Below are positions 51,137-63,945 of a stretch of DNA of 64,000 bases, one piece after another. The DNA lies in assembly GCA_014898415.1 (NCBI GenBank), contig RCTD01000001.1:3162001-3226000 (forward strand), written 5' to 3'. The notes below the pieces were generated by a model. That model saw only the letters and a program-made list of their open reading frames with translations. It was not told the origin of the DNA and searched no databases. A program made the translations under genes and the position numbers. The stretch's first letter is position 1. Each line of letters starts with the position of its first letter. The DNA comes from Stromatinia cepivora (taxonomy: Eukaryota > Ascomycota > Leotiomycetes > Helotiales > Sclerotiniaceae).

Positions 51137-52450
51137 ATTTTTTTTATTTTTTTTTTAGGAGTAATTCATCAATTAGTCATTATCGGTATTCCTTTGAATA
51201 ATTATAATGGGAATAAGAAGTACTTTAGATCTATCGATTAACTTAAATGTTTTGCAAATTCGAAGAGAAAATATGTTGAGGATTCAGAGCAATAATAAAG
51301 ATAAAGTGTCGGTACCAAATCGTCAATCCATTATATAATTTGAAGTAGAATTAGTATAAAGATTCGAAAATATATAAAAGGAGTTCGAAATCTTCAGATC
51401 AGAAAATCAATAATAGATTGAAGAAACCTTTATTTATTTTATACAAGAAAGGGCAATTAGTTCATCAATAGTGGTTGTCAATGGTAGGAAGGCGGTACTT
51501 AATTTCATTCCAATTCCTTAAAAAAAATTCCCGAAATTTCAAAAACTTTTACTTTATAAGGGTTCCATTATTATAAAAACAAAAAACTTCTTCTTTCAAA
51601 CTGAATTTATATTTCGGAATAACGATGGATACTATTTTCCGATAAATCAAAAAAAAATAGATTATATTATTTAATACTTTTAAAAACAATCTTTTGCAAT
51701 TTGATATCGATACAAAAACGAAATAACGGATTCTAATATGATATAGGAAAAATTCAGGGAATATATATATAATACGATATTAGATAAAAACAATCGCTAA
51801 TATTTAATTATATAACAAATAATCTATATCAAATAATAATCTATATAAAATATAAACAATTTTATAATATATTTTGATAATTTAGAGAAGAAAATCGAAT
51901 CGAAAATAGATAATATTCAAAAAGAATATCTTTTAGTAGATCTATTCCTTTATATCGTAAAAAGAATTTCGGAATTATTTTAACAATTAAAAAACAAAAA
52001 CGAATTGATCAAATAAGTATACTATTTAGAAAATATAAATAAAATATATTGTATCACAAATCTCTTCGATATATTTTGTAACTGAAAATAAGATAATCCC
52101 TTTATATAATCCAATTACTTTTTCAATTTTCTTTAAAATAGATAATCTCAAAAACAAAATAATTCATTGTTGATTAGTAATATACAATTATAACTTCAAT
52201 ATTCCAAATCTTTTTTTATAAAAAAGAAAGATAAAAGAACTTTGAAGGAAGATTATTGAAAATAGAAATTATAATGTTATCGTTATTAATAATTAGATTA
52301 TTATTCGAAAAAATATATCAATTTATATATTTGTTGATAATATAAGGGCAATCATTTAGTTTACAATTGTTTTGTATATTTTTTGCAAAATAATAATCAA
52401 GGAAATATTACGATCTAATAATAATTTTAATTGTTTCAATGATTTTGGGT
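51137..52450 (+). pseudogene. gag region of copy G
   Basis: Stop-ridden region between the 5' LTR and protease. A possible zinc knuckle near 52185-52225 reads YNYNFNIPNLF, with Tyr and Leu where Cys and His would be expected; copy H has a similar segment at about 62260-62310. Otherwise assigned by position only. Confidence 0.5.
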
Positions 52451-52499
52451 TTTTAATAAAAGAGATGTATTATTTTAATTATCGAAACAAATTTCAAGA

Positions 52500-55400
52500 T
52501 CGATAATATTCTGATAAAGATGCATTGTTTTATTGATTCCAGAATATAAATTAATATTATTCAATAAAACAAATATATCGAATAGAATTGAGCTTTTGAT
52601 CCTGGTAAAGGTCTTTCATTAATATCAATTAATAGTACTAGTATACCTTTCTACAATAATCATTGGTTTATTATCAAAATAATAAACAAATATAAAGAAA
52701 AAAGAATGTATATTTATTGATTCATTATTATTATTCTGAATCTATTAGGGATCGATATTGTTTTAGGACTACCTTGGCTTTAAATAATAAACCTCGATAT
52801 CGATTGGTAATCGATTTCGTTTCGCTTCAGATCTGTATTATAAGATCTCGAAATAATAACGATCAAAAAATTGTACAAAGAAATAAAAGCCGGAATCAAA
52901 ATCTATATATTACTATTTGAAATCCAATCAATTGTAAGAGTATCGCTAAACTTTAAAAATATCCTTACATTATCATTTTTGCAAATACTTTTTGAATATA
53001 AGGAATACAAGGAAACTTTCTCAAAAGATGAAAACAGTATATTATTTAATTATCATTTGATAGAATATTGTATTGATTTTGAATCCGGATTAATTTCCCT
53101 TTAAGGATTAATATATATTCTTTTGAAAGAGGAATTAATAATTCTATAAAAATATCTTAAAGAATATCAAAAGAAAGGTTGGATTCGTTATTCAATTAGT
53201 TCCGTTAAAGTTTTGATTATATTTATTTTAAAAAAAGAAAATGGTTATTGATTATATATCGATTATTATGGTTTTAATAAAATTATGAAAAAGGATTATA
53301 TTCTTTTACTTTTAATTAACAAATCATTGGATCGTTTAAGGCAAAGGATCTTTTTTATAAAACTCGATTTCAAAGATATATATTATCGAATATGTATACG
53401 GGAAAACAACAAATGAAAGATAACGTTCTATATTCGTTATAAATAGTTCAAGTACTTAATTATACCTTTCAGTTTAATTAATACCTTTGTTATCTTTCAA
53501 ATATATATTAATCAAATATTCGTCGGTCTTATAGATAATATTTGTATTATATATTTTGATGATATTTTTATTTATTCCAAAGAAAAAGAAATCTATATTA
53601 CTGATATCTATAAGATCTTCGCTAAACTATTTGAATACAAGTTTTATACCAAATTAAAGAAATATATATTTTATATATACAAAATAGAATTCCTAGGTTT
53701 TATTATATCAGGGAAAAACGTTATTATAAAATCAAATAGAATTCAAATTATTATTAAATGATCCATATCAATATTCTTTTACAAAATTCAAATCTTTTTA
53801 AACTTTGCAAATTTCTATCGATGGTTTATCATAACTTATTCATGAATTATTTATAATTTAATAAACCTATTATAAAATATCAAAAAGAAAAAAATTGTAT
53901 TGGAATTCAAATAGACAAAAGAAATTCAAAATACCTTTGATAATTTAAAAAAAGCTTTTATTACAATACCGATATTTCGATATTTTGATCTAACACTCTG
54001 AATCCTAATCGAAATCGATATTTCTAAGTTTATACTAAAATATATACTTTTTCAATTATTCCCTAATAATACAAACAATTTTATTGTTTCTCGATAATAT
54101 CCTATTGTTTTCTATTTGCAAAAACTTAATTTAGCAAAACAAAAATACTTTATTTACAATTAAGAACTTTTGATTATCTATACAACTTTTATTCAATGAC
54201 AATATTATATCGCAAATAATCGATATATTATCATGATCAAAACAAATTATAATAGTTTCTAATATTTTATAAAGAAAAAAGAATTCAATAATAAACAAAC
54301 ACAATAAACCAAAATTTTGGCTGCTTATAATTTCATAATCATATATAAATCGAATAGATTAAACCCCATCAACAATTCATTAAAATGATCAAATTATATA
54401 GAAAATATAAATAATATCAATGAAATACTATTTATATTACAAAATAAATTGAAAAGTATTGCGATAATAACCACAATTTTCTTTCTTTCGAAAATAAAAA
54501 TAGAACCCTTATAGAATATTATAGGCCTCTTTTAATAAAAAGGGTATAATTTATCTTTATATAATTCTAAAAGATTATTGATAGAAATTAATTGTAAATA
54601 ATCGATACTACATCAAATAATTAATATATTAGTTAATAACGAAATAGTATTTGAATTAATATCGGAGTTAATGAAAAATGCTTTATTGCAATTTCAAAAA
54701 AATAACAATTTTATAAAGAATAAGAAATATCTGAAGTATCGATATAATTTAGTTGAAGATATTATACTTTGGAAAATCAATATTGATGATTTACTCATTT
54801 ATAATAAATGCATTTTTGTATTGTTAGATAAAACCATAAAGACCGAAATCTTAAAGGCCTATTATAATGATCCTATAAAAGATCATTGGGATATCAAGAA
54901 AACCTGGGAGATACTGAAAAACAAATATTTCTGGTTTAATATAATAAAAAATATGAAAAGGTATATACAAATATATACTATCTATTAGCGAACAATTGTA
55001 AAATGTTATCGACCCTATAGCGAATTACAAACCCTACTATTCCTTTTTGATCCTTGGAAAAAAATAACAATAGATTTTATTATAAATCTACTTCCTTCAA
55101 AAATAGGTAAATATATATACAACACTGTTTTTATTATTATTAACAAATATATAAAACTTACCCAATATATTTCAATCAATAAAACAATAACTTTACCCGA
55201 ATTAACAAAGATTTTGTTTCAATATATTTTTAAGGATTTCGATATACCAAAAAGAATAATTTTAGATCGAAGATTATAATTCACAAATAAATTTTGAGGG
55301 AATTTGCTTTTCTATTTAAGAATATATCGCAAATTATTGACAATATTCCATTTACAAACCAATAATCAAATAAAACAACAAAACCAAAACCTAATCTATT

Positions 55401-56130
55401 ATATTATATATTATACCAATTGGAAACAAAACGATTAAATATCACTACTATTCTTAATAGAATTCATATACAATATAATATAATATAATATAATTAACAA
55501 AATACCCTTTAAAACAATATATAGATATCTACTCACATTTAATTATATTAACAAAAATATCGATACCAAAAAGAAAGCGCTTATTATACAAAAACATATC
55601 GAATCATTAAACTAGGAAAGAATAAAGCTGACAAAAATTTGGAATAATTCAATAAAAAAAAGATCAAAGAATAACAAAAAAGATTTATTCTAACGATTTT
55701 ACATCGATAATAAAGTTATATTCAATACTAAGAATATCAAACAGCTACAATCCAAAAAGAAATTCTTCGATCATTTTATAAGCCCCTTTATTATCACTAA
55801 TATCAAAAATAATAAACAAATATATAAATTAGTATTTTCAATATTATACAAAATATATAATATCTTTTATATTTCACTATTTGAATTATAATTTGAACGC
55901 GAAGATATTGCCGATCCCCTGTCTTTTAAAGAAATTGAAGGATATATAGAATATAAAGTCGAAAAAATACTAGTTTATAAGAGGAGAGAACGAGGAATAC
56001 AATATCTGATATAATAAAAAGACTATCAGCCAATAAAAGATACATAGGAAACTTCACGAAACTTAATATATATCAAAAGGCATTTGAAGAATTACAAAAA
56101 AGAAAATATATCATTATTACAACGATAATG
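52500..56130 (+). pseudogene. pol remnant of copy G (PR-RT-RNase H-IN-chromodomain)
   Basis: Protease region from about 52500 with a FIDS motif and, near 52760, VLGLPWL. Reverse transcriptase about 53000-53850: KDENSILFNYHLIEY-type lead-in, FIKLDFKDIYYRI, and YFDD at 53552-53563. RNase H about 53930-54350. The integrase zinc-binding region is open at 54671-54988, with DHWDIKKTWEILKNKYFW; integrase core to about 55600. The chromodomain is at about 55910-56130, with EYKVEKILVYKRRERGIQYLI then KDYQPIKDT. Stops lie mainly at expected Trp, Arg and Gln codons. Confidence 0.9.
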
Positions 56131-57172
56131 AAGAACAAAGAAATGATATTATCAAAATATATTACAAAGATAAAGAGGATTTGCATTTGTATTAGAAAAT
56201 TAGAATACCTATATTTAAAAACTTTTACATAATCGATCTATTTTGATAAATCATTATAAATATATCACCTTCATTTCGCCGCCAAATATTCGCGTTTCCT
56301 CCATTCTTTTATTTCTGTTTTTAACAATTTATCTTTATTTATATTATCCGAATCCTTATTAATATTCAGTTCTATTGATTAATAGAATATTTATCGAATA
56401 TATTTTTTGGTAACAAAATCCCGATAAAAAATTCGTGGAATTGTTATAGAAATGAATATAAAAAAAAATTTAATTATACTTTGTAATCAAAATCCAAGAG
56501 ATCTATTAATGTCTAATCATCAATCAATTAAATTCAAATCATTATATTTGTTATATTGATCTAAAAACTTTTTCATTAATTGATTATACTCATCTAAAAC
56601 AATATTCATATTATTACTATTGGAGTCCTTTAAAAAGTCGAAACCTTTAATTTAAACTATTGATTTCTTTATTACAGATATTATTAACTTTATTGAAATT
56701 ATTAACGATTCTTAATGGATGATCAATAATATTATATTGATCTTAAAAATTGAATTTAATTTATCAGAATTTGTCGGAAATAAAAACGATGTATTAATTA
56801 TTAGAATCTTTTCTCTTTTAAATTTTTAAAGCTTAATAATTTAGTATTTGATTATTATAAATCTTTATTATTGTTATCAAAAAGTTCAGCCGATTTCGAT
56901 ACTTTTCTTTTGATAGAAACCAATTTGGGAATTTTCCCAATAAATTTCGCTTTAATTATTCAAAATACAGCGACCCATAACTTCTTCGCTGCTATCCCAT
57001 TAGTACTTTTGGTATTTTTGGTTTTACCTTTAGCTATCTTTCAATATATCGATTTCACTGGTGGAGCACGAATGGATTTCGATGATCGAGTTGGAAGAGC
57101 CTCGAGGATCTTTTCCTTATCCTCTTTACTAATAGTATTCTCCAGTTCATTATCACTCGTTGATTTATCCAT
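56073..57172 (-). pseudogene. antisense extra ORF of family 3 (copy G)
   Basis: Counterpart of 49664-50770 in copy H, reading from ATG at 57172 (MDKSTSDNELENTISKEDKE) towards a TGA at 56073-56075 that lies at the same place as in H. Two early TGA codons stand where H has CAA and CGA. The span is 7 nt shorter than in H, with at least one single-base loss in an A-run near 56820, so the frame is broken. The opposite strand is open at 56871-57182 but would give a hydrophobic protein not kept in H. Overlaps the end of pol by about 60 bp antisense. Confidence 0.65.
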
Positions 57173-58010
57173 CAGTTATTGATGTAACTATTCGATTGTT
57201 AATAAGAAATGTAATGAATTATATCCAATATATTGATAGAATATTACTACAAATTCACATATATCTTCATCAATTTCATCAACTTTTTTATCTACATATT
57301 TAATACTAATACAACTTCCTTTATATTATAAAATAACTATATCAAATTATATTTCTTCTATTTGTAAAAAAAAACCTTTATTTTTTATATAAATTTAATT
57401 TGCCGATCCTTCAATTTCCCCAACAGTATAACCTCTTCCAACGAATTCATTTCAGCCGTTTGTTATTTGCGATAAAGCCATAATAAGCAGTTTATTATAA
57501 AATTAATGTTTTTTGATGGTGCTATATAAGATTTCTTCTTTTAAATATATTTTGTATATATCAAATCAGATCCTTTTGGAAAAGAATATTCTTTGTTTAT
57601 TATTTCTCTTTCAAACAAAGATTTTGCATTATTATAATAAATGATACATTTAGTGTAGCGAAGATATATTGAATATATAAATTACAAAAGTATATGAATC
57701 AAATGTATTATCAATTTGAAAAAGGACTGAGATATAACAAAAAAAGTAACAAAAAGTTTTAAAATATAATATCGCAATTGTAATATCGAAGTATAAAATT
57801 TCGAAAATAGAATTCCAATAGATTTATATAATCTTCAAAAAGCAGATTATATATATTTTTGTTATTGTTATTATTATTATTTATCTTTTTGTTTATAATA
57901 CAAAAAGTATCCTATATTGCAATCACCTTATCGATCGATGATTCCTTGTAATTACAAACAGATCAGCAATTTATTGGCTTCTCAGAAATAAAGCCCCGAA
58001 AAAAAGGCTC
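57173..58010 (-). other. spacer between antisense ORF start and 3' LTR of copy G
   Basis: About 840 bp without sense coding. The first 300 bp are shared with copy H; the remainder is not. It would be the promoter of the antisense frame if that is a gene. Confidence 0.45.
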
Positions 58011-58301
58011 TATTACAATTGTTAGAAGGATATTGCTAATAAAACTAGAAATTTCTACAAAAAAATGATTTCATTGTTAAAAACCAATATACAATTAATA
58101 ATTTGTTATCGATTGATTAGAAAACTTTGTAAAATCTTTATATTCATTAAACTCTAATATATAATCGACAATTTGTTATCATTCTGATATCGTTCTTTAT
58201 TAGATTTAAAAAAAAGAGATTCTTCTAATTAGAAAAGGATAATAAAAAGTTTTATAATTGTTTAAGGATTAATTGATTCTTTGCCATCTGTGACTCTGAC
58301 A
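58011..58301 (+). repeat. 3' LTR of copy G (291 bp)
   Basis: Starts TATTACAATTG (TG mutated to TA) and ends CTGTGACTCTGACA. Same length as the 5' LTR. Confidence 0.93.
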
Positions 58302-61300
58302 TTGCATTCCTTATCCTCTTTTCCTATAAATTAGTATTTTTTCGATTTTATATTCTATATATTCTTTAATTTCTTCAAAAGATGAAAAATCGATAATACT
58401 TTTATATTCAAATTATAATTCGAATAGTAAGATATAAAAAACATTATATATTTTATATAATATTGGAAATACTAATTTATATATTTATTTATTATTTCTA
58501 ATATTGATGATAATAAAAGGGCCTATAAAACAATCAAAGAATTTCTTTTTGGATTATAATTATTTGATATTCTTAATATTGAATATAATCTTATTATTGA
58601 TATAGAATTGCTAGAGTAAATCTTTTTTATTATTCTTCGATCTTTTCTTTATTAAATTATTCCAAATTTTTATCAGTTTTATCCTTTCTTAATTTAATAA
58701 TTCGATATATTCTTATATAACAAATATTCTTTTTTTCAGTATCAATATTCTTATTGATATATTTAAATATAGGTAAATATCTATATATTGTTTTAAAAGG
58801 TATTTCGTTAATTGTATTATACTATATTATATTATAGATGAATTCTACTAAAAATAATAATGATATTTAATCGTTTTGTTTCCAATTAATATAATAAATA
58901 ATATAATATATTAAATTCTGATTTTATCATTTTATTTAATTATTGATTTGTAAATAGAATATTATTAATAATTTATAATACATTTTTAAATAGAAAAACA
59001 AACTTCTTCAAAATTTGTTTGCGAATTATAATCCTTGATTTGAAATTATTCCTTTCGATGTATTGAAATCCTTAAAAATATATCGAAACAGAATCTTTGT
59101 TAATTCGGATAAAATTGTGAGAATCACAGCAAAGAATCGGTTAATTTCGAATAGCAATAGGTTTGGGTTTAGAATCAAAACTTTTCATTACTTTTTTCAT
59201 TCTATTGAAGAATTCCCCCTCTATATAGATGAAAACTCTTCAAACTAGTGTACAATTCGGCCCGCTTTCGGCTAGCCCTAGTTTCGTAGTTGAGGTTCGT
59301 AACAAAAATTATCGTTTTATTGATTAGAATATATTAAACAAATTTTATATATTTATTAATAATAATAAAGATAATATTATATATATATTTATTTATTTTT
59401 AAAAGAAATAGATTTATAATAAAATCCATTATTATTATTTTTTAAAGATCAAAAAGAAATAATAAGATTTGTAATTCATTATAAAATTGATAACATTTTA
59501 TAATTATTTATGAATAAATGATATATATTCGTATATATCTTTTTATATCTTTCATTATATTAAACCAGAAATATTTGTTTTTTAGGATCTTCTAGGTTTT
59601 CTTGATATTCCAATAATCTTCTATAGGATTATTATAATAAGCCTCCAAAATTTCGGCTTTTATAGTTCTATTTAATAATACAAAAATGTATTTATTATAA
59701 ATGAACAAATCATCGATATCAACTTTTCAAAATACAATATCTCCAATTGAATTATATTGATACTTCAAATATTCTTTATTTTTATAAAATCATTATTCTT
59801 TTAAAACTATAACAAAACATTTTTTATTAACTTTAATATTGATTCAAATGTTATTTCATTATTAATTAATATATTAATTATCTAATATAATATCAACTAT
59901 TTATAATCAATTCTTATTAACAATCCTTTAGAATTATATAAAAACAAATTATACCCTTTTTATTGAAAAAGGTTTATAGTATTCTATAAAGATTTTATTT
60001 TTACTTTTGAAAGAAAGAAAATTATAATTATTATTATAATATTTTTCAACTTATTTTATAATATAAATAATATCTTATTGATATTATTTATATTTTCTAT
60101 ATAATCTGATTATCTTAATAAACCATTAATAAAGTTTAATTTATCCAATCTATAAATGATTATAAAATCATAGATAATCAGGATTTTGACCTATTACGCT
60201 TATCTATTATTGAGTTCTTTTTTCTCCATAAAATATTAAAGATTATTATAATCTGTTTTGATTATAATAATATATCGATTATTCACAATATAATACTATT
60301 ATTAAATAAAAACTATGTAAATAATTAAAAATTCTTAATTATAAATAAAATACTTTTGTTCTACTGAATTAAGTTTTTGCAAATAAAAAGCAATATGATA
60401 TTATTAAGAAATAATAAAATCATTTATATTATCAAAGAATAATTAAAAAAGTATATATTCTAATACAAATCCAAAAGTATCCATTTCGATTAAGATTCAG
60501 AATATTAAATCAAAATATCAGAATATCAATATTATAATAAAGGCTTTTTTTAAATTATTAAAGATATTTTGAATTTCTTTTATCTATTTGAATTCTAATA
60601 TAATTTTTCTTTTTTTGATATTTTATAATAGATTTATTAGATTATAGATAATTCGCGAATAGACTGTCATAAATTATCAATAAAAGTTTACAAAATCTAA
60701 AAAGATTTAAATTTCGCAAAAGGATATCGATATTAATTATTCGATGATAATTTGAATTCTATTTGGTTTTATAATAATATTTTTCCTTAATATAATAAAA
60801 CCCAGAAATTCCATTTTATATATAAAAAATATATATTTCTTTAATTTGATATAAAGTTTATATTCAAGCAATTTGACAAAGATTCTGTAAATATCAACAA
60901 TATAAGTTTCTTTATCTTTAAAATAAATAAAAATATTATTTAGATATATAATATAAATATTATTTGCAAAACCAATGAGTACTTGATTAATATATATCTA
61001 AAAAGTAATCAAGGCATTAATCAGGCCGAAAGGTATAATTAGGTACTCGAATTGTAATGGATACAGAATATTATCTTTCATTCGTTGTTTTTTTGTATAT
61101 ATATTCAATAATATATATCTTTAAGATCAAATTTTATAAAAAAGATTCTTTGCTTTAAATAATTCAATGATTCGTTAATTAAAAGTAAAGGGATATAATT
61201 CTTCTTTATAATTCAATTAAGATTATAATAATCGATGTATAATTAATAACCATTTCTTTTTTTTAAAATAAATATAATCAGGGTTCCAATGGAATTAATC

Positions 61301-62050
61301 GAACGATGAATCCAATTTTTCTTTTAATATTCTTCGAGATATTTTTGTAGAATTGTTAATTCTTCTTTCGAAAAAATATATATTAATCTTCAAAAAAAAA
61401 TTAATCTAGATTCAAGATCAATATAATATTCTATTGAATAATGATTGGAGAGTATATTGTTTTTGTTTTCGAAGAAGGTTTTTTTATATTCTTTATATTC
61501 AGGAGATATTTATAAGAATGTTCTTGAAGTTTAATGATGCTCTTACAATTAATTAGATTTCAAATAGTAATATATAGATTTTGATCCTGATCTTTATTTC
61601 TTTATATAATTCTTTAATCGTTATTATTTCGAAATCTCGTAATACAGGTTTAAAGCGGAATGAAATCGATTGTCAATCGATATCTGAATTTATTGTTTGA
61701 AATCAAGGTAACCCTAAAATAATGTTGATCCTTAATAAATCCAGAATAATAATAATGAATTAATAAGTATATATTCTTTTTTCTTTATATTCGTTTATTA
61801 TTTCGATAACAAATTGATGATTATTATAAAAAGATATATTAATCCTATTAGTTGATATTAATAAAATGCTTTTGCTAGGATTAAGGATCTAATCCTATTT
61901 GATATATTTATTTTGTTGAATAATATTAATTTGTACTTCGGAATTGATAAGACAATGCATCTTTATCGGAGTATTATCGACCTTGAAATTTGCTTCGATA
62001 ATTAGAATAGTGCATCCTTTTTATTGAAGACTCAAAATCACCAAAATGAT
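58302..62050 (-). pseudogene. pol remnant of copy H
   Basis: In transcription order: protease about 61700-62050; reverse transcriptase about 60600-61500; RNase H about 60150-60600; integrase about 58500-60100 (interrupted by the solo LTR); chromodomain start about 58302-58420, finished at 50590-50845. The reverse-transcriptase motif reads YLNN at 60935-60946, so both catalytic Asp codons have become Asn. Dense stops. Confidence 0.82.
59116..59304 (-). repeat. family-4 solo LTR (189 bp) with AAAAT duplication
   Basis: On its own strand it begins TGTTACGAACCTCAACTACG and ends GATTCTCACA. Flanked by AAAAT on both sides (59111-59115 and 59305-59309). Without it, copy H integrase is continuous with G. 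Base composition is near normal, so it is younger than H or escaped mutation. Confidence 0.93.
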
Positions 62051-63001
62051 TAAAATTATTGTTGAATTATAGTATTTCCCTAATTGTTATTTTACAAAGA
62101 ACATACAGAGTAATTATAAACGGAATAATTGTCCTTATATTATCGATAAATATATAGGTTGATGTATCCTTTCAAACAATAACTCGATTACTAATAATAA
62201 TAATATTGCAATTCCTATTCTCGATAACCTTCCTTTAAAGTTCCTTTATCTTTCTTTTTTATAAAAGAAGATTTGGAGTATTAAAGCTATAATTATATAC
62301 CGATAATCAACAATGAATTATTTTGCTTTTAAGATTATCTGTTTTGAAGGAGATTGAAAGAATAATTAGATTGTATAAAAGAATTACTTTATTTTCGGTT
62401 ATGAAATATATCGAAGGGATTCATTGTATAATATATTTTATTTATATTCTTTAGATAATATATTTATTTGATTAATTCGTTTTTGTTTTCTAATTATTGG
62501 AATAATTCCGAAATTCTTTTTACAATATAAGAAAATAGATTTATTAGAAGATATTTTTTCTAAATACTCTTCATTTCTGATTCGATCTTTTTCTTTAAAT
62601 TATCGAGATATATTACAAAACTGTTTATATTTTATATAGATTATTATTTGATATAGATTATTTGTTATATAATCAAATATTAACAATTGCTTTTGTTTAA
62701 TATTACATTATATATATATTCCCTAAACTCTTTTTATAATATATTAAAATCCATCGTTCTATTTTTGCATCGATATTAGACCATAAGAAATTGTTTTTGA
62801 AAGTATTGGATAATATAATCTATTTTCTTTTGATCTATCAGAAAATAGTATTTGTTATTATTTTGAAATATGAATTTAATTTGAAAAAAGAAATTCTTTA
62901 CTTCTATAATAATAGAACCTTTATAAAATAGAAGTTTTTGAAATTTCAGGGGTCTTCCTTGAAAAACTGGAATAGAATTAAATACTGCTTCCCTATCATT
63001 A

Positions 63002-63191
63002 TGTTACGAACCTCAATTACGAAACGAGGGTTAGCCGAAAGCAGGCCGAATTATACACTAGTTTGAAGAGTTTTCACCTATATAGAGAGGGAATTCTTCA
63101 ATACGATTAGAGAAAGTAATGAAAAGTTTTGATTCTAAACCTAAACCTATTGTTATTCGAAATTAAACGATTCTTTACTATAATTCTCACA
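63002..63191 (+). repeat. family-4 5' LTR (190 bp)
   Basis: TGTTACGAACC...TTCTCACA; aligns end to end with the reverse complement of 59116-59304. Confidence 0.9.
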
Positions 63192-63270
63192 ATTCTTTTC
63201 ATTCACTCTTGAAAACAACTCGTCGGTTAATTTTGGGAATAACCTCATTTTTTGATTCATAAAAGCCTTC

Positions 63271-63600
63271 GAACCTTGTCGAAAACCCTTCAGAATATTA
63301 TCGAAAAACCTTCGAAATTCACCTTCGAAATTTACCTTCAAAACACATACTAATTTGACCTCAAAACGAACCTTCGAAAACCCTTCGGAATATTATCGAA
63401 AACCTTCGAAAACCCTTCGAAATTCACCTTCGAAATTTACCTTCAAAATATATACGAATTTGATCTCGAAATAAGCCTTCGAAAATCCTTCAAAATATTA
63501 TCGAAAATCTTCGAAAATTTATCTTCAAAACATATACGAATTTGGCTTCAAAACGAGTTTTCGAAAATCTATCAAAAATATTACAAAAAACCTTCGAATC
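63271..63600. repeat. TTCGAA-rich tandem array, unit about 80-105 bp
   Basis: About three and a half degenerate units, each with CCTTCGAAAA, a TATTATCGAAAA step, CTTCGAAATT and an ACCTTCAAAAC step followed by ATACGAATTTG. It lies in the leader of the family-4 element. Confidence 0.8.
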
Positions 63601-63810
63601 AAGAAAATTAAGAAAACCAAAAAAAAAATTGAAAAGATTTATTCGAAAAATATAAATATAATATACGAACCGAACCCTATCCTATTTTGCGAAATTCAAA
63701 AGCGAATCCTTAAATTATATAAATTATTCAAACAAAAGGACGAAAAAACGAAAGTATATAAAGAATTTTCGGGATCTTATCAAAAGATTAAAGAATTTTG
63801 AATATAAAAA

Positions 63811-63945
63811 TTGAAGATATTGAAATTGAAGATATTGAAATTGAAGATATTGAAATTGAAGATATTGAAATTGAAGATATTGAAATTGAAGATATTGAAA
63901 TTGAAGATATTGAAATTGAAGATATTGAAATTGAAGATATTGAAA
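63811..63945 (+). repeat. 15-bp tandem repeat, nine exact copies
   Basis: Nine identical copies of TTGAAGATATTGAAA. Five codons per unit keep the frame, giving I-E-D-I-E repeats on the plus strand, possibly in the gag of the family-4 element. The array follows an open stretch but no start codon can be fixed. Confidence 0.95.

Larger units (their letters stand above)
50846..58301 (+). mobile_element. Ty3/gypsy chromovirus, family 3 copy G, nested in H
   Basis: A full-length 7456-bp element in plus orientation. LTRs of 291 bp at 50846-51136 and 58011-58301; start TGTTACGGTTG, end CTCTGACA. Target duplication TTGCA at 50841-50845 and 58302-58306. Order: gag region, protease, reverse transcriptase, RNase H, integrase, chromodomain, then an antisense frame before the 3' LTR. 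It entered the chromodomain codons of copy H, and removing it restores H collinear with G itself. Stops are frequent, so it is not active. Confidence 0.95.
58302..63001 (-). mobile_element. family-3 chromovirus copy H, main part
   Basis: Continuation of the older minus-strand element that copy G split. It aligns in reverse with about 51470-55995 of G. It is cut at 59116-59304 by a family-4 solo LTR and stops at 63001, where another family-4 LTR begins; the rest of its gag and 5' LTR would lie beyond the window. Heavier mutation than in G. Confidence 0.88.

Noticed and set aside
56871..57182. 103-codon plus-strand ORF in copy G
   Set aside because: Hydrophobic shadow of the antisense frame; the minus-strand reading is the one conserved with copy H.
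59116..63191. DNA transposon with 190-bp terminal inverted repeats
   Set aside because: The two inverted copies are LTRs: the left one has its own AAAAT duplication, and the sequence between them is pol of copy H continuing on both sides of it.
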